Shown here piece by piece: positions 44,863-52,753 of a DNA stretch of 64,000 nucleotides; position 1 is the first letter of the stretch, and each line of letters begins with the position of its first letter. The stretch spans positions 1 through 64,000 of the forward strand of contig JAFGCH010000016.1 in NCBI GenBank assembly GCA_016932695.1. The letters are read 5' to 3'. The DNA comes from Acidimicrobiia bacterium. Its GTDB lineage: Bacteria; Actinomycetota; Acidimicrobiia; Spongiisociales; UBA11373. The notes under the pieces are model-generated. The model was not told the DNA's origin and did no database searches. It saw only the letters and a program-made list of their open reading frames with translations. The translations under genes and the position numbers were made by a program.

Positions 44863-45685
44863 ATGAGATCGCGGCTGATGCCGGCCTGCCTGCTCGTGTT
44901 GGTGTGCGCCGGTTGTGGAGGAGGCGAAGCAGCCACTACGACGACCGCTCCCGGCCCCGGCAGTACTACGACCGGCGTGCCGCTCACCACGACCACCACC
45001 GCGGCATCCACGACGTCGGTCGAGACGACCACCACCGCCACCGCACCGCCCACCACCGAGACCACGCTGCCGGGTCGATACCCATCCGGTCTGGGGGGTG
45101 TCCTGGCAGGCCTTCGTCCCTGCCGACGGCGCCACCGCGGTCTATGAGGCGGTCACCTTCGACGGGCGCACGGTGCAACTGCCCGCCCGCTTCGACTACG
45201 CGGCGGAGTGGCAGGGGAGCACCTGGATGCGCCTCCAGTTCGGCACGGTGGAGGTGGGACAGGACGGCGCCGCCATGTACTTCGACATCCCCGAGCCCTG
45301 GATGATGCGCTGGGCGGGGGCGGAGAGCACCCAGGCCGTCACCGACTTTGTGCAGGTGGAGTACCCCGCCGAGCCGGTGGTCTTCGACTTCCTGAAGCTG
45401 CCGGGCGAAACCATCTACCTGGAGACGGACATCGTCGGTGACTACGGGGATTTCACCGCGACCATGGGCCTCACCCTCGCGATGTCGCTGGCGGCGCTGG
45501 TGGAATCGATCGAGGTCCCGGCGGGGGCCTTTGACGCCCTGCATCTGGAGATGGTGGCCGGCGGCGAACTGATCGGCGGCCTCATCGACACGGAGTGGTG
45601 GCTGGCCCCCGACGGCTTCTTCGTCAAGTGGGAGGAACCGCCGGGGTTCCGCAGCCTGCAGCTGGTTGAGGGCTGGAGCGGCTAG
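44863..45685 (+). pseudogene. Lipoprotein gene with a single-base frameshift
   Basis: The first frame starts ATG 44863 with a signal peptide and lipobox LVCAGC (Cys18), then a Thr/Ala/Pro linker ending TTETTLP. The remaining 200 residues (VDTHPVWGVSWQAF... to WSG) are in the next frame to TAG 45685. The switch lies within 45061-45085; removing one G from the GGG run at about 45072 joins them as LPVDTHPVWG. The soluble domain is a single intact frame, so the break is recent or a sequencing error. Domain family not recognised; exported lipoprotein. Confidence 0.8.
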
Positions 45686-45700
45686 GGCGGAGCGCCGACC

Positions 45701-46099
45701 TCAGTCCGGCACCACCCGCACCCGGCAGCGGATTCCCGGAGCCGCGGCGAGTCTCCGGTCGGCGGTGACCAGTTCGGCATCCAGCGCTTCGGCCAGCGCC
45801 ACGTAGACGGCGTCGTAGGGGGTGAGGTTGGCCCGCAGCTCGTAGGCCCGCCCGAGGAACGGCCGGGCCGGGTATCGGGGAAAGGGGAGAGCTGCCAGGG
45901 CGTCGATGGCCACCAGGAAGTCCATCTCGTCGAGAACCCTCGCCGCCCATCGCTTCCGCAGGACGGCGACCGTCTCCACGTCCGCGAAGTCGGGCCACGC
46001 CGCCTCGCCATGTCGGCGCAGCAGGTCGCGGGCGAACCGACCTGCCTCTCCGCTGTCTACCGCCGCCGCAGCGAGGATCGAAGCGTCGGGGACGATCAC
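45701..46099 (-). CDS. vapC: VapC-type PIN-domain toxin
   Basis: 132-residue PIN ribonuclease toxin. Acidic metal ligands are visible: Asp5 (IVPDASI), an N-terminal-half Glu, and Asp residues in TPYDAVYVALAEAL and ELVTADRRL. Start overlaps the antitoxin stop by 4 bp (ATGA). Cleaves RNA in characterised relatives when freed from VapB. Confidence 0.92.
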   Translation of the reverse strand: MIVPDASILAAAAVDSGEAGRFARDLLRRHGEAAWPDFADVETVAVLRKRWAARVLDEMDFLVAIDALAALPFPRYPARPFLGRAYELRANLTPYDAVYVALAEALDAELVTADRRLAAAPGIRCRVRVVPD

Positions 46100-46326
46100 C
46101 GTTCCTCGCGTACCTGACGGAGAGCCTCGACGGCTTCGGCGAGGCTGAGATGGCCTCCCTGGAGCCGGTCAACGCGATCGAGCACATCGTCGAGTGTGCG
46201 GGTGGCCGTCTCACGAGTCAAGAGGGCCGTCAGGTACTGCTGCAGCGACCGGCCCTGGCGGTGAGCGCGCCGCATCAGTTCGCGGTGGACGTCTTCGGGC
46301 AGATCCCGAATCAACACGTTCGGCAT
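46096..46326 (-). CDS. vapB: VapB/FitA-type antitoxin
   Basis: 76 residues. Ribbon-helix-helix opening PNVLIRDLPEDVHRELMRRA binds DNA; the C-terminal part (RTLDDVLDRVDRLQGGHL) should wrap the toxin. First gene of the operon; the promoter and operator end at its start codon, so the mRNA is leaderless. Confidence 0.92.
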   Translation of the reverse strand: MPNVLIRDLPEDVHRELMRRAHRQGRSLQQYLTALLTRETATRTLDDVLDRVDRLQGGHLSLAEAVEALRQVREER

Positions 46327-46361
46327 GCTTGCATTATGCAAGCGGAGCGCCGCTGGGTCAA
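46327..46361 (-). promoter_or_regulatory. vapBC promoter and palindromic operator
   Basis: Minus strand -35 TTGACC (46356-46361), 17-bp spacer, -10 CATAAT (46333-46338), 6 nt to the ATG. A perfect palindrome (46327-46334 with 46336-46343, one-base centre) covers the -10 and the transcription start, the expected site for VapB autorepression. Confidence 0.75.
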
Positions 46362-46399
46362 GACCACCCCCTTCCCCGGCTCCCTCTACTCTCCCCGTC

Positions 46400-49135
46400 G
46401 TGACCCTGCTGCCCGGTCCCGCCCCCGAGCAGATGGCTGCCGACACTGTCGCCATGCGGACCGATCTGGCGCTGGTGCAGCGCCTGCTGCGGGAGACGCT
46501 GGCGCGCCAGGTGGGCCCCCACCTGCCGGCTCTGGTAGACGAGGTGCGGCGGCTGGCGGCGATCGCCGCCGCGGAGTCCCTCGGCCGCGGCGGGCCGGAG
46601 ACCCTGGAGGCCCTCCTCGGCGGGCTCGATCTCGATACCACCATCGCCCTGGTGCGGGCTTTCACCCTCGACTTCCATCTGGCCAACGTGGTGGAGCAGG
46701 CCCATCGCGCCGACCTGCTGGCGGCCGGTCCCGGGTGGCTGGAGGCCGCGGTGGACCGCATCCGGGCGGCCGGCATCCCGGCCGCCGACATCGCCGACGT
46801 GGTGGCCCGCCTCGAGGTGCGCCCGGTGCTCACCGCCCACCCCACCGAGGCGACGCGCTGGTCCACCCTCACCAAGCTGGCGGCCGTCGCCTCCCTGCTG
46901 GAGCAACGCCGTCACGGTGGGCTCCCCCCGGCAGAGGCCGAGGACCTCGACCAGGAGTTGGCGGCCACCATCGCCGCCCTGTGGCAGACCGACGAGCTGC
47001 GCCGAGCCCAGCCCACCCCCCTCGACGAAGCCCGCCAGGCGACCTACTGGCTGGGGTCGCTGTTCGAAGCGGCGGGCCGCCTGACGGGTCACGTCGACCG
47101 CCAGTTATCCCGTTTGGGCGTCGTCCTCGCGCCGGAGGCGGCGCCCTTGCGCTTCGGCACCTGGGCCGGGGGCGACCGCGACGGCAACCCGGCGGTGACC
47201 CCGGAGGTGACCCGGGAGGTGCTGGCCCGCCAGCACCACCACGGCCTGGGGCTGCTGCGGGGCGCCGTCGAGGCATTGGGGGCCGAGTTGTCCTCCGCCA
47301 CCACCGTGGTGGGCATCTCTGCCGAGCTGGCCGCCTCGCTCGAGGCCGATGCCGCCGTCCTGCCCGAGGTTCAGGCTCGCTACGGCGCTCGCTACGGCGA
47401 CGAACCGTACCGGCTGAAGTGCCGGTTCATAGCGGCGCGCTTGGAGCACACCCGGGCGCGGCTGGTGGAGGGCGAGGCCACCGGCGCGGCCTACGAAGGG
47501 CCTCGCGGCCTGCTGGCCGACGTCGACCTCGTGCGCCGTTCCCTGCGGGCGCACGGCGGCGAGGCGATCGCTGCCGCGTCGCCCGCTCGCCTTCTCCGCC
47601 GGGTGGCTGCCTTCGGCTTCGGCCTGGCCACGCTCGATCTGCGGGACCACGCCGCCCGTCACCACGAGGAGGTGGCCCGGCTCCCGGGTTTCGCCGGCTA
47701 TGCCGCGCTGGACCGGGAGGGGCGGACGCGGCGGCTCCTTGCCGAGTTGGCGGTCCCCGGCTCGGGCGGGCTCCTGGACGAGACCTCCGGGGACGGCCCC
47801 CTCGCCCTGCTGGGCACCGTGGCCGGCGCTCTGGACTGCTTTGGGGAGGGGGCGGTGGAGTCGTACCTGGTCTCGGAGACCGGAGGCGCCGATGACGTGC
47901 TCGCCATCGTCGTCCTGGCCGCCCGGGCCGGGTTGATCGACCCCAAGGCGGGGAAGGCCCGGCTCGGGGTAGTGCCACTGTTCGAGACCTTGGAGGGTAT
48001 CCGGTCCGCCGGGGACATCCTCGACACGCTGCTCTCCGAACCCGTCTACCGGCGCCTGGTGGACGCCCGGGGCGGCCTGCAGGAGGTGATGCTGGGCTAC
48101 TCGGACTCCTCCAAGCACGCCGGCATCACCACCGGCCAATGGGAGCTGCACCGGGCGGCCCGGCGCCTCCACGACGTCGCCTCACGCCACGGGGTGCGGC
48201 TCCGCATCTTCTACGGCCGGGGCGGCACGGTGGGGCGGGGCGGCGGCCCCACGGGTGAGGCCATCCTGGCCCAGCCCTTCCGCACCGTGGACGCCGCCAT
48301 CAAGGTGACCGAGCAGGGCGAGGTCATCTCCGACAAGTACGCCCTGCCGGGCCTGGCCCGGCGCAACCTGGAGATAGCGGTGGCGGCGACCCTGGAGGCC
48401 TCGCTGCTGCACCGCACCCCGCGCCACGACCGGGAGACTCTGCAGCGCTGGACCGCGGCCATGGATGAGGTGTCCCGAGCGGCCTATCGCGCCTACCGGA
48501 GCCTGGTGGAGCATCCCGGCTTGATGCGCTACTTCTTCGCGGCGACGCCGGCGGCCGAGTTGGAGGCCCTCAAGCTGGGATCCCGGCCCGCGCGGCGCCC
48601 GGGCCGGGAGGCCGCCTGCTTCGAGGGGCTGCGGGCCATTCCTTGGGTCTTCGGCTGGACGCAGAGCCGCCAGATCGTGCCCGGCTGGTACGGGGTGGGG
48701 AGCGGCCTGGCCGCCGCCCGCACCGCCGGCTGGGGCGAGACCCTAGACGAGATGCATTGCGGCTGGCGCTTTTTCCGCACCTTCATCAGCAACGTCGAGA
48801 TGACCTTGGCCAAGACCGATCTGGGGGTGGCCGCCCGCTACGTGGAGCACCTGGTGGAACCGGGACTGCACCCACTCTTCGAGACCATCACCGCCGAGCA
48901 CGACCGCACCCTGGCCGAGGTCCTGCACCTCACCGGCGGCCCCCGCCTGCTGGCCGGCAACCCCACCCTGCAGCGCACCCTCGAGGTGCGCCACGCTTAC
49001 CTGGCCCCCTTGCATTACGTACAGGTGGCGCTGCTGGCTCGTCGCCGGGCCGAGGGGGCCGGCGACCCCGCCCTGGAGAGGGCCCTGCTGCTGACCCTCA
49101 ACGGCATCGCCACCGGGCTGCGCAACACGGGCTAG
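46400..49135 (+). CDS. ppc: Phosphoenolpyruvate carboxylase
   Basis: Carboxylates PEP to oxaloacetate with bicarbonate, refilling the TCA cycle. 911 residues with catalytic [32 protein letters not shown], the mobile [14 protein letters not shown] loop and the C-terminal ending [15 protein letters not shown] 46400 is chosen because TACTCT lies 7 nt before it, though ATG 46433 is also possible. Start region overlaps the vapBC promoter in the other direction. Confidence 0.93.
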   Translation: MTLLPGPAPEQMAADTVAMRTDLALVQRLLRETLARQVGPHLPALVDEVRRLAAIAAAESLGRGGPETLEALLGGLDLDTTIALVRAFTLDFHLANVVEQAHRADLLAAGPGWLEAAVDRIRAAGIPAADIADVVARLEVRPVLTAHPTEATRWSTLTKLAAVASLLEQRRHGGLPPAEAEDLDQELAATIAALWQTDELRRAQPTPLDEARQATYWLGSLFEAAGRLTGHVDRQLSRLGVVLAPEAAPLRFGTWAGGDRDGNPAVTPEVTREVLARQHHHGLGLLRGAVEALGAELSSATTVVGISAELAASLEADAAVLPEVQARYGARYGDEPYRLKCRFIAARLEHTRARLVEGEATGAAYEGPRGLLADVDLVRRSLRAHGGEAIAAASPARLLRRVAAFGFGLATLDLRDHAARHHEEVARLPGFAGYAALDREGRTRRLLAELAVPGSGGLLDETSGDGPLALLGTVAGALDCFGEGAVESYLVSETGGADDVLAIVVLAARAGLIDPKAGKARLGVVPLFETLEGIRSAGDILDTLLSEPVYRRLVDARGGLQEVMLGYSDSSKHAGITTGQWELHRAARRLHDVASRHGVRLRIFYGRGGTVGRGGGPTGEAILAQPFRTVDAAIKVTEQGEVISDKYALPGLARRNLEIAVAATLEASLLHRTPRHDRETLQRWTAAMDEVSRAAYRAYRSLVEHPGLMRYFFAATPAAELEALKLGSRPARRPGREAACFEGLRAIPWVFGWTQSRQIVPGWYGVGSGLAAARTAGWGETLDEMHCGWRFFRTFISNVEMTLAKTDLGVAARYVEHLVEPGLHPLFETITAEHDRTLAEVLHLTGGPRLLAGNPTLQRTLEVRHAYLAPLHYVQVALLARRRAEGAGDPALERALLLTLNGIATGLRNTG

Positions 49136-49226
49136 CGGGTCGAGCCCGGACGCCCCTACCTCACCGGACGGGGGACAGTGCCGACCGGGTAGTGTGCCCT
49201 CGAAAGCGTCTCGTCGAGGGAGGGCC

Positions 49227-49841
49227 ATGGTCCGTCTGATCCCGCGCGAGGAGAAGTACTTCGGGCTGCTCAGCGGCCTGGTGGGGAAGATCCGTTCCGG
49301 GGCGGCCCTGTTCGTCGAACTGCTGGCGGACTACGAGAACCGGGTGAAGTACGCCGAACAGATCAAGGCGATCGAGGAGGAGTGCGACCAGCTGGCCGCC
49401 GACATCGTGGCCAAGCTCAACACCACCTTCATCACCCCCATCGACCGCGAGGACATCTACCTGCTCACCACTCGGGCCGACGACATCATCGACGAGATCA
49501 ACGGCCTGGCACGGCGCCTGGATCTCGTCCACGCCGTGCCGCTGCGCCCCGATGTCCCCGAGATCGCCGCCATCCTGGCCGACTCATTGGTGGAGGTCGA
49601 AGCCGCCTTCGGGCAGCTCAAGGCCCGCAACGGGGTCACCGAGCATGGCCGCAACGTCCGCCGCTTGGAGAAGCGGGCCGACGTGCTCTACGCCGAAGCT
49701 CTGCACCGGCTCTTCACCGGTGAGCCCAACGCCATAGAGGTCGTCAAGTGGGTTTCGATCTACGAGCAGCTGGAGGACGCCATCGACCGCTGCAAGCACC
49801 TGGCGGAGAGCCTGGAGAGCGTCGCGGTGAAGCACACCTGA
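49227..49841 (+). CDS. DUF47/PhoU-like phosphate transport regulator
   Basis: 204-residue helical protein of the DUF47 family, which accompanies PiT transporters. Acidic metal-binding helices are visible: EEECDQLAADI, DREDIYLL, DDIIDEING, EDAIDRCKHLAESL. GAGGGAGGG precedes ATG 49227. Followed after 19 bp by the transporter. Confidence 0.92.
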   Translation: MVRLIPREEKYFGLLSGLVGKIRSGAALFVELLADYENRVKYAEQIKAIEEECDQLAADIVAKLNTTFITPIDREDIYLLTTRADDIIDEINGLARRLDLVHAVPLRPDVPEIAAILADSLVEVEAAFGQLKARNGVTEHGRNVRRLEKRADVLYAEALHRLFTGEPNAIEVVKWVSIYEQLEDAIDRCKHLAESLESVAVKHT

Positions 49842-49860
49842 GCACGGGGCCAGGGTTCTC

Positions 49861-50907
49861 TTGGACGCGACCACCACTCTTGCCGTAGCCATCATCCTGG
49901 CGGCGTTGATCTTCAACTTCGCCAACGGCTGGCACGACGCCGCCAACTCCATTGCCACCATCGTGTCTACGCGCGTCCTGCGGCCCGGGTTGGCGGTGGT
50001 CTGGGCGGCGGCATTCAACTTCATCGCCTTTCTGGTATTCGGCACCGGTGTCGCCAAGACGGTCGGGGAAGGCCTGGTGGACGTGACCCGCGTCACCGAG
50101 GACTGGCGTCTCTGGGTGCTGCTCAGTGCCCTGGTCGGCGCGATCGTCTGGGACGTGATCACCTGGTACTTCGGGCTGCCTTCCAGCTCTTCGCACGCCC
50201 TGGCCGGGGGTTTCGCCGGTGGGGCGATCGCCGCTCAGTTCATCACCGACGGGGCCTACGCTGGGCTGCTGCGGGCGGGGGGATGGATCAGGATCCTGGT
50301 CTTCATCGTCTTGTCGCCGCTGCTGGGCATGGTCTTGGGCTTCCTCTTCATGGTGGCCCTCATGTGGGTTTTCCGCCGCTCGCGACCGGATCGGGTCGAC
50401 CACATCTTCCGCAAGGGTCAGCTGGTCTCGGCCGCCGCGTACAGCTTGGGGCACGGTGGGAACGACGCGCAGAACTCGATGGGCATCATGACGGCGGTGC
50501 TGGTGGCCGGGGGATTCCTGGCATCCGCCCCGGATGGGGGCTTGCCCGACATACCGCTATGGGTGGTGCTGTCGGCCCACGCCGCCATCGCCCTGGGGAC
50601 CATGACCGGGGGGTGGCGCATTGTGCATACCCTGGGATCCCGCATCACTCGCCTCAAGCCGGTGCACGGCTTCGCCGCCGAGACCGCGGGGGCGGTGACT
50701 CTGGCCATGAACACCGCCTTGGGCATCCCGGTGAGCACTACCCACACGATCACCGGCGCCATCGTGGGGGTCGGTGCCACCCGGCGCCTTTCGGCGGTGC
50801 GCTGGGGGGTGGCGCGGCGGGTGGTGTGGGCGTGGGTGTTCACCGTGCCTATGTCCGCCCTGGTGGCGGCGGGCTTCGTCCTGGTGGTGCGCCTCTTCCG
50901 CGGCTGA
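49861..50907 (+). CDS. PiT-family inorganic phosphate transporter
   Basis: 348-residue low-affinity phosphate permease with two duplicated signatures, FANGWHDAANSIAT (N-terminal) and GHGGNDAQNSMG (C-terminal), about ten helices, and STTHT. TTG start; weak ribosome site. Forms a pair with the DUF47 protein, which probably gates or regulates it. Confidence 0.93.
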   Translation: MDATTTLAVAIILAALIFNFANGWHDAANSIATIVSTRVLRPGLAVVWAAAFNFIAFLVFGTGVAKTVGEGLVDVTRVTEDWRLWVLLSALVGAIVWDVITWYFGLPSSSSHALAGGFAGGAIAAQFITDGAYAGLLRAGGWIRILVFIVLSPLLGMVLGFLFMVALMWVFRRSRPDRVDHIFRKGQLVSAAAYSLGHGGNDAQNSMGIMTAVLVAGGFLASAPDGGLPDIPLWVVLSAHAAIALGTMTGGWRIVHTLGSRITRLKPVHGFAAETAGAVTLAMNTALGIPVSTTHTITGAIVGVGATRRLSAVRWGVARRVVWAWVFTVPMSALVAAGFVLVVRLFRG

Positions 50908-50928
50908 GGCGCCGGCCCGACGGGCGCC
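50908..50928 (+). terminator. Possible terminator after the phosphate transporter gene
   Basis: GGCGCC (50908-50913) and GGCGCC (50923-50928) pair around 9 nt, without a T-tract. It lies in the 46-bp convergent gap. Confidence 0.35.
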
Positions 50929-50953
50929 GTCTCCAAGGCAGGCCGGGGATGGG

Positions 50954-52153
50954 CTATTCGCCGGCCAGGGCCGCCGTGATCTGCTGCAGGTGCCCCTCGT
51001 CGTGGAGGCGCCCCTCCATCATCCCGTAGGCCAGCCGCCAGTAGGACCCCTTACGGGCGACGAAATCCTGGGGCAAGGCGGCGAGCATGGCCCAGGTCTC
51101 GGCGCGGTTGCGCCGCAGCTCCTTCAGCAGGCCTCCGGGGGTGGGGAAGACGGCGAGCAGGCCGGCATGGGCGATGTCTAGGTTGCCCGGCCAGTCGTCG
51201 ATCCAGTGCTCCTGTCCTCCGACCAACTGGGTGATGTAGTCGTGGGTGGCTCGCTCGCCGACGATGAGGTGGCAGAGCACCTCGCGAGCACTCCAGCCGC
51301 CGTCGGCGGGGCGGCGGGCGGCTCGCTCGTCGCCGACACCCTCGAAGGCCTCGGTCAGCCGGGCCAGGAAGGCCTCCCCGGAAGCGGTCATCGCCGCGGA
51401 GAGCGCCGCCGGGTCGGCCGGCGGCTCATCGATGGGCCGGCCCGACAGGGTCATCGTGGTGCGGGCCTTGTCGGCGCCCCGGTAGTAGGTGACCTGGACT
51501 TCGTCTCCGGCCTCATGGCCGAGCAGGGCTTCCTGCAGGCCGGCCCAGTCGGGGGTCTTGTCGCCGCCGATGCGGACGATCACGTCACCTTTCTGGAGCC
51601 CGGCGGCCTGGGCGCCCATCTCCTCCACCACCCCGCCCAGCAGGATGCCCCGGTCGACGGGCACGCCCAGGCGGGCGACGGCCTCGGGGGTCAGGGTGTC
51701 GGGGAGGATGCCCAGCATGGGGCGGCGGATGAAGCGCAGGTCGTGCCCGGTCTCGAGCACCGACTTCAGGTTCTCCAGGCCCGTCTCCCAGCCCCGGCGG
51801 ACCGATTTGGCTTTCTTGGGCGGCTTCTTCCCCTTCCCTCCCGCCCCGTGGGTCAACTCCACTATCGTGGCCTCACCGTCCGGGCGCAGGTCGACCCGGA
51901 CGCGGGAGGCGGCCTTGTCTCCCCGCCCCTGCCAGGTGAAAACGACCCGTTCGTTGGGGATCACCTTGGTGAACTCCCCGGTGGCGTAGTAGCCGCCGGC
52001 CCACCACAGGTGGAGGCGGCCTTCCTGCCGGGGGATGGCCGTGGCGGCGTCGCAGAGCCACTCCCGCAGGGCGGTGGAATTGATGAAGGCGTGGAACACC
52101 TGGGCGGGGGTGGCCTCGATGCGCTGCTGCAGGGTGACGGGTTTGGCTGACAT
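50954..52153 (-). CDS. AHSA1/SRPBCC-PDZ-DinB three-domain protein
   Basis: 399 residues. Residues about 1-140: AHSA1/SRPBCC fold (IEATPAQVFHAFINSTALREWL, RVVFTWQG). About 155-245: PDZ-like domain (GVPVDRGILLGGVVEEMGAQAAGLQKGDVIVRIGG). About 255-395: DinB-like four-helix domain with metal His pattern (CHLIVGERATHDYI, HDEGHLQQITAAL). Each part is complete. Start ATG 52153 with GGAGGG upstream. Cytoplasmic; substrate of a thiol-dependent DinB chemistry is possible but unknown. Confidence 0.85.
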   Translation of the reverse strand: MSAKPVTLQQRIEATPAQVFHAFINSTALREWLCDAATAIPRQEGRLHLWWAGGYYATGEFTKVIPNERVVFTWQGRGDKAASRVRVDLRPDGEATIVELTHGAGGKGKKPPKKAKSVRRGWETGLENLKSVLETGHDLRFIRRPMLGILPDTLTPEAVARLGVPVDRGILLGGVVEEMGAQAAGLQKGDVIVRIGGDKTPDWAGLQEALLGHEAGDEVQVTYYRGADKARTTMTLSGRPIDEPPADPAALSAAMTASGEAFLARLTEAFEGVGDERAARRPADGGWSAREVLCHLIVGERATHDYITQLVGGQEHWIDDWPGNLDIAHAGLLAVFPTPGGLLKELRRNRAETWAMLAALPQDFVARKGSYWRLAYGMMEGRLHDEGHLQQITAALAGE

Positions 52154-52231
52154 GGGAGCCCTCCGGCCGATCGCGGGTGGGAGCGGGAGCGCGCTCATCC
52201 TATTCGGGGGCGCGCCGCTGCGCCGGGCCGG

Positions 52232-52441
52232 CTACGGGGTGGCCAGCATCACCTCGGTGGCCTTGATCACCGCGATCACCGGGTCGCCGGGGGCCAGGCC
52301 CAGTTCCTCGGCGGCCTCTCGAGTGATGGCGGCCGTCAGGGTCTGCCCCCCGGGGAGGGCGACCCGCACCGTCGACATAACTGTGCCGTGCTCGATCTCG
52401 GCGACCTTCCCTTGGAGCTGGTTGCGGGCGCTGAGGCGCAT
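52232..52441 (-). CDS. Molybdenum-pterin/molybdate-binding TOBE (Mop) protein
   Basis: 69-residue Mop/TOBE domain, like molbindin: SARNQLQGKVAEIEHGTVMSTVRVAL and AAITREAAEELGL. Binds molybdate in oligomers. AAGGAGGGA lies six bases before the ATG. No Mo transporter nearby. Confidence 0.92.
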   Translation of the reverse strand: MRLSARNQLQGKVAEIEHGTVMSTVRVALPGGQTLTAAITREAAEELGLAPGDPVIAVIKATEVMLATP

Positions 52442-52501
52442 GAGAGTCCCTCCTTGCTGCCGAGCCCACGCTACCGCCGGTCGGCGAGGCAGAATGGGGC
52501 T

Positions 52502-52753
52502 ATGACCCGCCGCGTCGTGCTCGTGCTCCTCACGGCCGTGCTGCTGGCCCTGGTGCTTCCCGCCGCCGGAGCCCCGGCCCAGTCGGGTCCCGCAACCACC
52601 ACCACGGTGCCGGCAACCTCTGCCGGAGGGACCTCGCCCTGGGTGCTGGTGCTGATCGGCGCCGGCGCCGGGGCCGTGGTGGGGACTCTCACCGGCCTGG
52701 CGCGCCGCCGCCGGGCCGAGCGGGAGCGGGGCGACCCGCACCGCCCCGGCTAG
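52502..52753 (+). CDS. Small exported membrane protein with Thr-rich linker
   Basis: 83 residues: N-terminal signal peptide (ending AGAPAQ), short Thr/Pro linker TTTTVPATS, a membrane helix (about 46-66) and a basic tail RRRRAERERGDPHR. Topology predicts the linker outside. Its stop shares a CTAG with the convergent gene. No family recognised. Confidence 0.65.
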   Translation: MTRRVVLVLLTAVLLALVLPAAGAPAQSGPATTTTVPATSAGGTSPWVLVLIGAGAGAVVGTLTGLARRRRAERERGDPHRPG

